A DNA stretch of 58,743 nt, from assembly GCA_018436095.1 (NCBI GenBank), contig JAHDMJ010000002.1, positions 1 through 58,743 on the forward strand, given 5' to 3'. A program made the translations under genes and the position numbers. This DNA is from Clostridia bacterium (GTDB lineage Bacteria > Bacillota > Peptococcia > DRI-13 > UBA5745). Every line of letters starts with the position of its first letter. The stretch's first letter is position 1. The notes under the pieces are model-generated. The model did no database searches and was not told where the DNA came from. It saw nothing but the letters and a program-made list of their open reading frames with translations. Positions 24,687 through 32,307 of the stretch are shown piece by piece.

Positions 24687-25172
24687 ATGAAAAAGCACAG
24701 GTACATTATTGAGGAGATCATCTGCGGTATTTTAATGGTTATCGTTTTAGCTGCCGTAACCATTCAGATAGGCAATAGGCTTACGGTAAAAGCATCGCTG
24801 CCTTGGACCGAGGAGCTGGCCCGGTACTGCTTCGTCTGGATGGCCTATCTGGGCGTTAGCCTCGGCGTGAAGCGCGGCAAACATATGAATGTGGATCTCA
24901 TCAATAATGTGATCAGCCCTAAGGCAGCAAGTATTATCGGAATAATCTGTGATTTATTATTTGCCGGAATGTGTTTCTACATCATTATTTACGGCTATAA
25001 ATTTGTGGCCAAGCTTTACGGCTTTGGCCAAAAAAGCGGCGGTATGGGTATTGAGATGTGGGTGCTATACGCAGCGGCGCCGGTTGGTATGCTGATGACC
25101 TTATGCCGTATTGTTGAGAAAAATCTGCTGCTGTTCCGTAAGAAGGGCAGGGAAAGGAGGACGGCCCAATGA
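24687..25172 (+). CDS. dctQ: TRAP transporter small membrane subunit (DctQ), system 1
   Basis: A 161-residue protein with four predicted membrane helices, the size and layout of DctQ. The signature LPWTEELARYCFVWMAYLGVSLGVKRGKHM between helices 2 and 3 is typical of the family (W-x-E-E-x-x-R-Y). It links the receptor to the DctM permease. An ACGGAGG site precedes it, and it overlaps dctM by 4 bases, so the two are translationally coupled. Confidence 0.92.
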   Translation: MKKHRYIIEEIICGILMVIVLAAVTIQIGNRLTVKASLPWTEELARYCFVWMAYLGVSLGVKRGKHMNVDLINNVISPKAASIIGIICDLLFAGMCFYIIIYGYKFVAKLYGFGQKSGGMGIEMWVLYAAAPVGMLMTLCRIVEKNLLLFRKKGRERRTAQ

Positions 25173-26437
25173 TTATTTTGATTTTATTTGCTCTCTTCTT
25201 TTTCTTATTGGTGCTGTCTGTTCCCATCGGCGTTACGTTAGGGATTACCTCAATGGCTTACGGTTTCTTGTTTAACGGCATCAGGCCCGATTATTTTATC
25301 CAGTCAGCCATTACGTCCCTTGATAATTTCCCTATCCTGGCCGTACCGCTGTTTATGCTGGCCGGGGAGTTGATGACGAAGGGCGGCATTGCCCGGCAGC
25401 TCTTTGATATCGCTCATAAGCTGGTGGGGCGTATCACCGGCGGCCATGCCATTGCTACGGTGCTCACTTGCATGTTCTTCGGCGCTATCTCCGGCTCCGG
25501 CCCCGCTACGGTGGCGGCTATCGGCGGCCTGATGATTCCCATGATGGTGAATATCGGCTACGAGAAGAAATTTACCACGGCTTTGGTGGCGGCGGCCGGC
25601 GGCTTAGGCGTCATGATACCGCCCAGTATTCCTATGGTTATGTATGGCGTTGTTACGCAAAACTCCATCAGCGATCTGTTTTTGGCCGGCATTTTTCCCG
25701 GTTTCGTCTTTGGCGGCTGCCTGATGATTTATAGCTTTTTTTATTGCAAAATTACAAAACAGCAGCTTCATTGGGATCAGGAAGAAAAAACGCTGTGGCG
25801 GGCTATCTGGGATGGCAAATGGTCGATTTTAATGCCGGTAATTATTCTTGGCGGTATCTATGGCGGCTATTTTACACCCACAGAAGCGGCTTGCATCTCC
25901 GTTATCTATGCTTTGATCATCAGCATCTTTGTGACCAAGCAGATACCGCTAAAAGAAGTGCCGGACCTGTTTATTCAGTCCGCAGCCATGATCGGTCCTT
26001 TGATGATTATTGTCAGCATGGCCACATTGTTTGGCCGTATCCTTACCCTGGAAAAAGCTCCTATGATCATTTCCGGTGTGATCACTGCATTCTCTGATAA
26101 TGTTGTAGTGATTATGATTATCATTAACCTGTTTCTTTTATTTGTTGGCGCCGTTATGGACACTGTGGCTGCAATCCTGATTGTAGCGCCGGTATTGCTG
26201 CCTATCGTACAGAATTTTGGTGTGGATCCTATCCACTTTGGCGTGATTATGGTTGTCAATCTGGCCATCGGCTTTATCACTCCGCCCATCGGCATTAACC
26301 TTTATGTGGCCAGCGGCATCAGCGGTTTGTCCATTACGGAGATTACCAGCAGAATAGGCTATCCCCTGCTGGTGATGCTGGCGGCCCTGCTGATTGTAAC
26401 CTTTATTCCGGCTGTATCGCTGGTGCTTTTGACTTAA
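25169..26437 (+). CDS. dctM: TRAP transporter large permease (DctM), system 1
   Basis: A 422-residue permease with about 12 membrane helices, the ion-coupled translocation subunit of the TRAP system. DctM motifs are visible: ILAVPLFMLAGELMTKGG, FFGAISGSGPATVAAIGG, GGLGVMIPPSIPMVMYG and the second inverted half VNLAIGFITPPIGINLYVA. It overlaps dctQ by 4 bases and is followed after 19 bp by a 2-hydroxyacid dehydrogenase in the same transcript. Confidence 0.95.
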   Translation: MIILILFALFFFLLVLSVPIGVTLGITSMAYGFLFNGIRPDYFIQSAITSLDNFPILAVPLFMLAGELMTKGGIARQLFDIAHKLVGRITGGHAIATVLTCMFFGAISGSGPATVAAIGGLMIPMMVNIGYEKKFTTALVAAAGGLGVMIPPSIPMVMYGVVTQNSISDLFLAGIFPGFVFGGCLMIYSFFYCKITKQQLHWDQEEKTLWRAIWDGKWSILMPVIILGGIYGGYFTPTEAACISVIYALIISIFVTKQIPLKEVPDLFIQSAAMIGPLMIIVSMATLFGRILTLEKAPMIISGVITAFSDNVVVIMIIINLFLLFVGAVMDTVAAILIVAPVLLPIVQNFGVDPIHFGVIMVVNLAIGFITPPIGINLYVASGISGLSITEITSRIGYPLLVMLAALLIVTFIPAVSLVLLT

Positions 26438-26456
26438 TGAGAGGGGTTGAACATAG

Positions 26457-27434
26457 ATGACCGTCAAAATCGGTATAACAGACGGCTTCCGCCTGGAAGT
26501 GGATTTTGCAATGGAAAAGCATTTTTTTGCCGAAGCCGGCTTTGAATTGAAAGTCTGCAATTGCAAATCGGAAGATGAAATCATTGAACATCTGGCGGAT
26601 TGCCGGATACATTGTACGGTAGCCGGTTCCTATAGTGAAAGGGTGCTGCGGGCCCTGCCGGAGCTTAAAGGCATTGCCCGTTATGGCATTGGCCTTGACA
26701 CCATCGATGTACCCTTGGCTACCGAATTAGGTATTCAGGTATGCAATGAGCCTGCCTACTGTGTGGAAGATGTGGCTAACCATGCCTTTGCCATGATTAT
26801 GGATTTATCCCGCAAGCTGACATTTTATACTACGGAGCTGCGCCGGGGGAACTGGGGCTTTTCAAAAGGTTACCCGGCCAAGAGAATGCAAAATCGCACC
26901 GTAGGCCTGGTAGGCTTCGGTGCGATTGCCAGACGGCTCAAAGAATTATTAACGCCGTGGAATGTTAGATTTTTGGTATATGATCCTTTTTTGGATGAAA
27001 AGGCCATCGCCGCCGCCGGGGCGGAGAAGGTGGAAATCAACGAACTGATGGAGCTTGCGGATATTATATCCATCCATTGCCCCCTCACTGAGGAAACCCG
27101 GCATCTTTTCAATAGGGAGGCTTTTATCAAGATGAAGCCTCAGGCGCTGCTGGTGAATACTTCCCGGGGTCCGGTCATCGATACCCTGGCCCTGGCCCAG
27201 GCGATAAAGGAGGGTCAAATCTATGGGGCCGCCCTGGATGTGATGGAGCAGGAGCCCATCTCGCCGGAGCATCCCCTTTGCTCCCTCAGTCAGGTTGTCT
27301 TATCGCCTCATGCCGCCCATTTTAGTGAGGAATCTTTTTTGATCCTGCGCAAAAGCGTGGCGGCTCAGGCCCTGCAAATAGCCAGAGGAGAAAGGCCCGC
27401 TTATTTGTTTAACAAAAGCCTTTGGAAAAACTGA
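26457..27434 (+). CDS. D-isomer-specific 2-hydroxyacid dehydrogenase, copy 1
   Basis: A 325-residue NAD-dependent dehydrogenase of the phosphoglycerate/glyoxylate/hydroxypyruvate reductase family, interconverting 2-oxo and D-2-hydroxy acids. The Rossmann motif is GLVGFGAIARRL; NTSRGPVIDT carries the catalytic Arg region, and SPHAAHFSEES contains the catalytic His. Substrate cannot be assigned. It follows dctM by 19 bp and is convergent with the Crp/Fnr gene (18 bp apart). A similar gene sits beside the second TRAP system. Because both flank the BMC operon, reduction of an oxoacid or re-oxidation of NADH in the same pathway is likely. Confidence 0.87.
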   Translation: MTVKIGITDGFRLEVDFAMEKHFFAEAGFELKVCNCKSEDEIIEHLADCRIHCTVAGSYSERVLRALPELKGIARYGIGLDTIDVPLATELGIQVCNEPAYCVEDVANHAFAMIMDLSRKLTFYTTELRRGNWGFSKGYPAKRMQNRTVGLVGFGAIARRLKELLTPWNVRFLVYDPFLDEKAIAAAGAEKVEINELMELADIISIHCPLTEETRHLFNREAFIKMKPQALLVNTSRGPVIDTLALAQAIKEGQIYGAALDVMEQEPISPEHPLCSLSQVVLSPHAAHFSEESFLILRKSVAAQALQIARGERPAYLFNKSLWKN

Positions 27435-27451
27435 GGCCATACACCAGAAAA

Positions 27452-28126
27452 CTATTCGTCAGAGGTCATATATTCCAGCAGTTTTTCCCGGTGAGGGATC
27501 ACCAGCTTGTGGCGTAATTTTACGATAAGCCCCAAACTGCGCAGTTTGGTCATGGTTTTTGTAACGGCCTCCCGGCGTACCCCCAGCATATTGCCCAGCT
27601 CGTTATCGGTGATCTGAAAATTGAGGACGTCGCCTTCCGGGGTGGTGCTGCCATAGACCTCAAACAGGCTGAATAGCAAGGCGATAACCCGTTTTTCCAC
27701 CGTTAAAAACGACATGCATTCCACCTGAAAGGTGAGCAGGCGGATTTTGCGGCCCATTGAGTTTAGCATGTACATAAAAATTTCCGGGTTTTGAGCCAGT
27801 AAGTTTGTTGTGGTCTTGCGGTCCAGGCGCAATACTTGGCTGTCTGTCATGGCAATGGCTGATGCAAAGTATAAATCATCATCGAAAAAGGAGGTTTCGC
27901 CGAAAAAAGTGCCGGGCTCATGGATAGCCAAAGTGCGCTCCTTGCCGTCTTCATTGACAATGAACACTTTGATTTTTCCTTCCACTACGTAGTACAAGTG
28001 CTCAGCCTGGTCTTCCTGGCCATAGATGACGGCTCCTTGGCTGATCCGCCGCAAGTGGCTGGAAAAACCGGCCATGATTTGGACAACGTTTTTCTGAGGT
28101 TTCACCCAAGGTGAAGAGTTATGCAA
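27452..28126 (-). CDS. Crp/Fnr-family transcriptional regulator, copy 1
   Basis: A 224-residue regulator: N-terminal cyclic-nucleotide-binding-type beta-roll (about 20-125, EHLYYVVEGKIKVF, EPGTFFGETSFF), a dimerisation helix and a C-terminal winged helix with recognition helix VRREAVTKTMTKL. The phosphate-binding cassette lacks the Arg-Ala-Ala of cAMP receptors, so cAMP is unlikely as effector. The Arg-Glu pair in the recognition helix is the one that reads TGTG half-sites in CRP, in line with the TGTGT/ACACA operators near 23400. Start: the GTG at 28135 lies inside the AGGAGG sequence, so TTG 28126, eight bases downstream of that site, is preferred. It diverges from the BMC operon. Confidence 0.85.
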   Translation of the reverse strand: MHNSSPWVKPQKNVVQIMAGFSSHLRRISQGAVIYGQEDQAEHLYYVVEGKIKVFIVNEDGKERTLAIHEPGTFFGETSFFDDDLYFASAIAMTDSQVLRLDRKTTTNLLAQNPEIFMYMLNSMGRKIRLLTFQVECMSFLTVEKRVIALLFSLFEVYGSTTPEGDVLNFQITDNELGNMLGVRREAVTKTMTKLRSLGLIVKLRHKLVIPHREKLLEYMTSDE

Positions 28127-28244
28127 ACTGGCCACCTCCTTCGTTTATCCATGATACTATAACTAGTGCTTTGTGGCAACTTTTAGTGGCTACAGAGTAC
28201 TACCCCCCTGGTGACAAGAACCCTTCAGAAAGGAGAAATGGCAA

Positions 28245-28478
28245 ATGATACGATGTCTTGTGACGGAAACGCTGACCGCCCAGATCAAGATGGCAGGTTT
28301 GGCGGGAAAGAAGCTGCTGGTCTGCCGGCCGGCAGAAAAACCGGAGAATGTCATTGTGGCAGTGGATACGCTGGGCGCCGGTATTGGCAGCGAAGTGCTG
28401 GTTTCCAAAAACTATTCAACAAGGCAAGAGGAATATGGCGTTGATTGTATGGTGTCCGCTATATTGGACCCGAAATAA
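28245..28478 (+). CDS. BMC vertex protein (EutN/CcmL family, BMC-P)
   Basis: A 77-residue protein of the EutN/CcmL family that forms the pentamers capping the vertices of bacterial microcompartments. It shows the family order: a first strand (RCLVTETLTAQI), LAGKKLLVCRPAE, the strongly conserved VAVDTLGAGIGSEVLV, and a C-terminal VDCMVSAIL. AGGAG lies 9 bases before ATG 28245. It is the first gene of the BMC operon, divergent from the Crp/Fnr gene. The 118-bp gap holds a GTGGC direct repeat (28173 and 28186) but no TGTGT-N6-ACACA site. Confidence 0.9.
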   Translation: MIRCLVTETLTAQIKMAGLAGKKLLVCRPAEKPENVIVAVDTLGAGIGSEVLVSKNYSTRQEEYGVDCMVSAILDPK

Positions 28479-28494
28479 GAAAGGAGGAAATCTG

Positions 28495-28755
28495 ATGGAA
28501 TCATTAGGATTTATTGAGGTTAAGGGCTATGTTCCCGCCTTTGCGGCAGAGGATGCGGCGCTGAAAGCGGCGGACGTTAAGCTGGTTAAGCGGGTGGCTA
28601 TTGGAGCCGGCATGGTTACCGTAGTGATTGCCGGCGAGATCGGAGCGGTGCGCACGGCAGTGGACGCCGGGGCCAATGGGGTAAAGCGTCTGGGCAATCT
28701 GATCGGCTGTTTTACGCTGGCCCGGCCGGCGGAAGAAATCAAGACTATTATCTAA
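28495..28755 (+). CDS. BMC shell hexamer protein 1 (BMC-H)
   Basis: An 86-residue single BMC domain (Pfam00936 type) that assembles into hexamers tiling the shell facets. It has the consensus ESLGFIEVKGYVPAFAAEDAALKAADV, the pore loop with IGAG (around residues 39-42), MVTVVIAGEIGAVRTAVDAG, and the C-terminal ARPAEEI. ATG 28495 follows AAAGGAGG; it is 16 bp after the vertex gene. A cysteine sits in LIGCFTLARP. The downstream gap contains a MITE-like element. Confidence 0.93.
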   Translation: MESLGFIEVKGYVPAFAAEDAALKAADVKLVKRVAIGAGMVTVVIAGEIGAVRTAVDAGANGVKRLGNLIGCFTLARPAEEIKTII

Positions 28756-28914
28756 GTGTATTGCCCCGTTGATATTTGGAATTACTGCGCCGGATATTTT
28801 TTCAAGTGCAAGGCGAAGGAACGAGGCATAGCCGGCAGCTATGGTGAGCGACGACAACGCCGCAATTGGGAAAATAGACAAGAAGTAAACCGAATTCTCA
28901 ACGGGACAGTACAC
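28756..28914. mobile_element. MITE-like element with terminal inverted repeats inside the BMC operon
   Basis: A 159-bp non-coding element between two shell genes. GTGTATTGCCCCGTTGA (28756-28772) and TCAACGGGACAGTACAC (28898-28914) are inverted repeats with two mismatches over 17 bp, with weaker similarity reaching about 30 bp inward. The interior contains GGCGAAGGAACGAGGCATAG and GGTGAGCGACGACAACGC. The left end abuts the TAA of the upstream gene. No transposase is encoded. Its interior style is similar to that of the element at 45601. Confidence 0.65.
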
Positions 28915-28936
28915 AAAAAGAAGGGGAGGTAAAATT

Positions 28937-29212
28937 ATGGATTCCTGGGGCTTTATCGAAGTAATCGGCTTTATTCCCGCTATTGCCGCGGCAGATGCGA
29001 TGATCAAAACCGCCAACGTAGAGCTGGTGGGCCTGGAGCAAATCGGCGGCGCCATGCTGACAGTGGGCGTGAAAGGTGAAATCGGCGCGGTCAAAGCTGC
29101 TGTAGATGCGGGAGTGCTTGCCGCCAAGCAAAACGGGGAATTAGTAGCAGCCAATGTGCTGGCCCGGCCCAATCCGGAGGTTGCCGGACTGCTGAAAATG
29201 AAGTTAGGATAG
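28937..29212 (+). CDS. BMC shell hexamer protein 2 (BMC-H)
   Basis: A 91-residue single BMC domain. Family pattern: DSWGFIEVIGFIPAIAAADAMIKTANVELVG, pore loop with IGGA near residues 39-42, MLTVGVKGEIGAVKAAVDAG, and ANVLARPNPEV. The pore residues differ from those of the other two shell proteins, suggesting different metabolite selectivity. AAGGGGAGG precedes ATG 28937. It lies downstream of the MITE-like element and 11 bp upstream of the third shell gene. Confidence 0.94.
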   Translation: MDSWGFIEVIGFIPAIAAADAMIKTANVELVGLEQIGGAMLTVGVKGEIGAVKAAVDAGVLAAKQNGELVAANVLARPNPEVAGLLKMKLG

Positions 29213-29223
29213 GAGGGAGACAG

Positions 29224-29472
29224 ATGACTTCTCTGGGATATATTGAAGTAATTGGCCTGGTTGCCGCTATTGAGGCAGCCGATGCAGGGCTTAAAGCAGC
29301 AAATGTTGAATTGGCGGGCAAAGAAAATCCCGGCGCCGGTATGATTACGGTTGTATTTAAAGGTGAAATTGGTTCCATTAGAGCGGCTTTAGATGCGGCA
29401 GAGGCGGCGGCAGCCAGAATCAGCAAGGTCGTAAGCACCAACGTGATCGCCCGCCCCTTCCAGACTGCATAA
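29224..29472 (+). CDS. BMC shell hexamer protein 3 (BMC-H)
   Basis: An 82-residue single BMC domain: TSLGYIEVIGLVAAIEAADAGLKAANVELAG, pore loop with PGAG (a proline in place of the usual Ile/Val-Gly start), MITVVFKGEIGSIRAALDAAEAAA, and the short C terminus STNVIARPFQTA. AGGAGGG lies before ATG 29224. It precedes the aldolase gene by 27 bp. With the vertex protein and the two other hexamer proteins it makes a minimal shell set; no tandem-domain (BMC-T) protein is encoded in the window. Confidence 0.94.
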   Translation: MTSLGYIEVIGLVAAIEAADAGLKAANVELAGKENPGAGMITVVFKGEIGSIRAALDAAEAAAARISKVVSTNVIARPFQTA

Positions 29473-29499
29473 GAAGTTGCCGAAAAGGAGTGCTTTACC

Positions 29500-30558
29500 A
29501 TGCCTACATACATTACGGCGGCGGAGATAGCCGCTTGTCATACTAAAGGAGAGAAGGTTTTCGCCTGCGGGGCAGATGCGGTGTTGACGGATCTGGCCCG
29601 GGAAGAAGCGGATAAGCTGGGGATCGAACTTATCAGGCAGGGGGATAACAAAGGCGCGGGGGCACAGCCCCAGCCTGCCTCGCCGCTCCAGGCCCAAGCT
29701 CAAACTCAAGTTCAAGCTTCATCGCTTAAGCAAGCGAAATCCCAAAGCGGCGGCATCTACGGCGTACAGGGCTTTGAGCCGCCGGCTCCGCTAACGCATA
29801 AACGGCCATTCAAAGAAGTGCTGGGCTCCGGCCGTAAAATTGCCGGTACGTTTATCGGTACGCCTCATCCGGTGATGACCGAGTTTGTGGGTAAGCTGGG
29901 TTTTGATTTTTTATGCATCGATGCCGAGCATACGCCTATTCACCTGGCCACCCTTCAGGAAATGCTGCAAAGCATGGGTGCTGTCCCTGCCTATGGTGTT
30001 GTACGGGTACCGATGATTTCCTATCAATATATGTCCGGCGCCCTGGATATTGGGGCAGACGCCTTGCTGATTCCTCAGATTCGCACCGGCCAGGATATGG
30101 ATATCGTTGAGCAAGCCTGTTTGTATCCTCCTCAGGGCCGCAGAGGCATCGGCCCTTCCCGGGCCACCTCTTATGGCCTTGAAATCGGTAAAAAAGGCCA
30201 GGAGCCCAATCGGGATACGGCGATTATTATTCAAATTGAGACGAAGGAAGCATTGGATAATTTAGATGCTGTGATTTCCCGGGATATTGTGGATATGGTG
30301 TTTATCGGGCCGGGAGATCTTTCCATGAATTTAGGCGTATTCGGTCAAACCGGCCATCCCATTATGGTGGAGCAAATCGGGCGTATACAGGAAACTGCCG
30401 GAAGATACGGTAAACCTATCGGCATTTTTGCCGGGAATATGGAGGCTGCCGGCAATTGGCTGGATAAGGGTTTTGATATGGTGCTGATCAACTCGGAGCT
30501 GGGGCTTTTGGGCGAGCATATTGCAGGCAAGATGGCTGCTTTGCGGTCCCATATGTAG
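29500..30558 (+). CDS. HpcH/HpaI-family aldolase with N-terminal BMC-targeting-like extension
   Basis: A 352-residue class II (metal-dependent) aldolase of the HpcH/HpaI family, which cleaves 4-hydroxy-2-oxoacids or 2-keto-3-deoxy acids to pyruvate (or a related oxoacid) and an aldehyde. The barrel starts near residue 100. Active-site residues: D141-x-x-H144 (IDAEHTP), R169 (VVRVP), and metal ligands E247 (IQIET) and D273 (GPGDLS). The family is usually about 250 residues long; here 100 extra N-terminal residues comprise a folded-looking segment (1-46, with ADAVLTDLAREEADKLGIEL) and a Gln/Ala/Pro/Ser-rich linker (50-95). The same 45-residue segment begins the next enzyme. Such extensions in BMC operons usually direct enzymes into the shell. 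Substrate unknown. Confidence 0.88.
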   Translation: MPTYITAAEIAACHTKGEKVFACGADAVLTDLAREEADKLGIELIRQGDNKGAGAQPQPASPLQAQAQTQVQASSLKQAKSQSGGIYGVQGFEPPAPLTHKRPFKEVLGSGRKIAGTFIGTPHPVMTEFVGKLGFDFLCIDAEHTPIHLATLQEMLQSMGAVPAYGVVRVPMISYQYMSGALDIGADALLIPQIRTGQDMDIVEQACLYPPQGRRGIGPSRATSYGLEIGKKGQEPNRDTAIIIQIETKEALDNLDAVISRDIVDMVFIGPGDLSMNLGVFGQTGHPIMVEQIGRIQETAGRYGKPIGIFAGNMEAAGNWLDKGFDMVLINSELGLLGEHIAGKMAALRSHM

Positions 30559-30594
30559 TGCTGCAAAATTCAATAATAAGAAAGGAGGGGTTGG

Positions 30595-32256
30595 GTGAGA
30601 CAAGTGATATCTTCCGATGATATCTGGAATCTGGTGGAAGGGGGTAAAACCACGCTGCACCTGGAGGGTGAATATGTGTTGACCGACATTGCCCGGGATA
30701 TGGTCAAACGATATGGTATTGCCATTGCCGGACCCGCCCCGGGAATGATAGCGGCGACGGCCGGATCCTTGTCCCAAGAGGCGCCGGTTCCCCGGCAGGC
30801 GGCTTTGGGACCGGAAATACAAAGGGCAGACGCAACCGGAAAATCGGAGGGGGCGGCCTTTGCCAGAGGTTTGGGTCAGGCTTTTCGGAAGGATAAGGGG
30901 ATGACAGCCCCAAGAGCTCTGAATCAAGCGGACTTATTGATCACCAATGGCCGTATTGTATTGCCGGAGGCGGGCGTTATCGAAGGGGGTCTGGCCATAA
31001 AAGATGGCAAGGTGCTGGCAATCATAGCGCCTGACGCCCATTATCCGACGGAACGTTTGCTGGATGCCGGCGGCAATTATGTGTTGCCGGGCATTATCGA
31101 TCCCCATGTTCATCTGGGGATGTTTGCGCCGCTGGAGGAGGAGCTGGCCACGGAATCCCGAAGCTCCCTTCTGGGCGGCGTAACAACCATGGGCTGCTTT
31201 TTCAACCAAAAGGAGAGTTACCGCAGATTCCTGGAAGAACTGCCCGGCAAAGTAGCCCAATATAGCGGAGCCGACCTTTTCCCTCATCTGACCTTGCGGG
31301 AGCAGGTCCACCTTGAGGAACTAAGCCTGTACCGCACAAAGGGAGTTTCCTCCTTTAAGTCCTATATGTGCGGGATTCCCGGTTTATTGCCTCATCAAAG
31401 CGACGGGTTTATCGTTGCCGCTATGCAATCTTTAAAGATGCTGCCCGGGGAACCGGTGCTGTGTATCCACTGTGAGAATACATCCCTGGTGGATGCGGCA
31501 CTGGAACAGGCGGCAGCGTTGCCGGAGCTGGATCTGCGGCAGTGGGGAGCAACTCATCCGGCTATGGCCGAAGAGGAGGCACTGATCCGGGCCGCCTATT
31601 TTGCCAGCAAAATGGGCGTCAACCTCTACGCCGTACATATCGGCACAAAGGATGCTATTGAGACGGCCCGTTCAATTAAAGGACCCCGCATTCATATTGA
31701 GACCACTTCTCCTTATTTAAGCCTGGATGACAGTACGGCCGGCAGCGTTGACGCCAAAATGGCGCCGCCTATCCGGGATCAGGCAAGCCGGGAGGCGCTG
31801 TGGCGAGGGCTTGTAGAGGGTACCGTTGATACAATCGGCACCGACAACGTAACGATGACAAGGGCAGAAAAACAGGTGGAAAAGGGTATGGCAGGGGCAA
31901 TACCGGGTTATCCGGCAATGGCAACCCACTTGGTATCGGTGCTGGACGGCGCTATCCGCCGCAATATTCCATTGGAAACGGTTATAGCGAAGATGACATT
32001 AAATCCGGCGAAGATTTTTGGGATTTATCCCCGCAAGGGCACCCTGCTGCCCGGCAGCGATGCAGATATTGTGATTGTTGACCCCTGCCGGGAACAGGCA
32101 GTTGATCCGGGAACACTGGGCAGCCGCTCTGATTTTTCACTATTTACCGGTAGAACCTTGCGGGGTTGGCCTGTGGCTACCATTAAAGGCGGGGAATTGG
32201 TTTGTCAAAACGGGCAGATGGTATCAGGGGCCAGAGGAAGCTTTCTTATCCGTTAG
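30595..32256 (+). CDS. Dihydropyrimidinase/hydantoinase-like amidohydrolase with N-terminal BMC-targeting-like extension
   Basis: A 553-residue amidohydrolase-superfamily enzyme of the cyclic amidase group (dihydropyrimidinase, hydantoinase, allantoinase). The dinuclear metal site is complete: H171-x-H173 (DPHVHLG), the carboxylated lysine K255 (SSFKSYMC), H292 (CIHCEN), H348 (AVHIGT) and D417 (IGTDN). The catalytic body starts near residue 108. The first 45 residues align without gaps with those of the aldolase, sharing VLTD-AR at 28-34 and GI at 41-42, and a low-complexity linker follows. It therefore probably enters the same microcompartment. GTG 30595 has AAGGAGGGG upstream. The ring-opened substrate (imide, ureide or other) cannot be named. 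Confidence 0.87.
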   Translation: MRQVISSDDIWNLVEGGKTTLHLEGEYVLTDIARDMVKRYGIAIAGPAPGMIAATAGSLSQEAPVPRQAALGPEIQRADATGKSEGAAFARGLGQAFRKDKGMTAPRALNQADLLITNGRIVLPEAGVIEGGLAIKDGKVLAIIAPDAHYPTERLLDAGGNYVLPGIIDPHVHLGMFAPLEEELATESRSSLLGGVTTMGCFFNQKESYRRFLEELPGKVAQYSGADLFPHLTLREQVHLEELSLYRTKGVSSFKSYMCGIPGLLPHQSDGFIVAAMQSLKMLPGEPVLCIHCENTSLVDAALEQAAALPELDLRQWGATHPAMAEEEALIRAAYFASKMGVNLYAVHIGTKDAIETARSIKGPRIHIETTSPYLSLDDSTAGSVDAKMAPPIRDQASREALWRGLVEGTVDTIGTDNVTMTRAEKQVEKGMAGAIPGYPAMATHLVSVLDGAIRRNIPLETVIAKMTLNPAKIFGIYPRKGTLLPGSDADIVIVDPCREQAVDPGTLGSRSDFSLFTGRTLRGWPVATIKGGELVCQNGQMVSGARGSFLIR

Positions 32257-32307
32257 ACGAAAGATTCCGAACCTTGCTATAGAAGATAAGTGTTTAGGAG
32301 TGTGACT

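Noticed and set aside
28127-28244. Crp-type operator for the BMC operon like those near 23400
   Set aside because: No TGTGT-N6-ACACA palindrome is present; only a GTGGC direct repeat, too short to call a site.
28504-29172. A 222-codon minus-strand frame across shell genes and the MITE-like element
   Set aside because: It runs antisense through two clear BMC domains; its coding look comes from the reversed BMC repeats.
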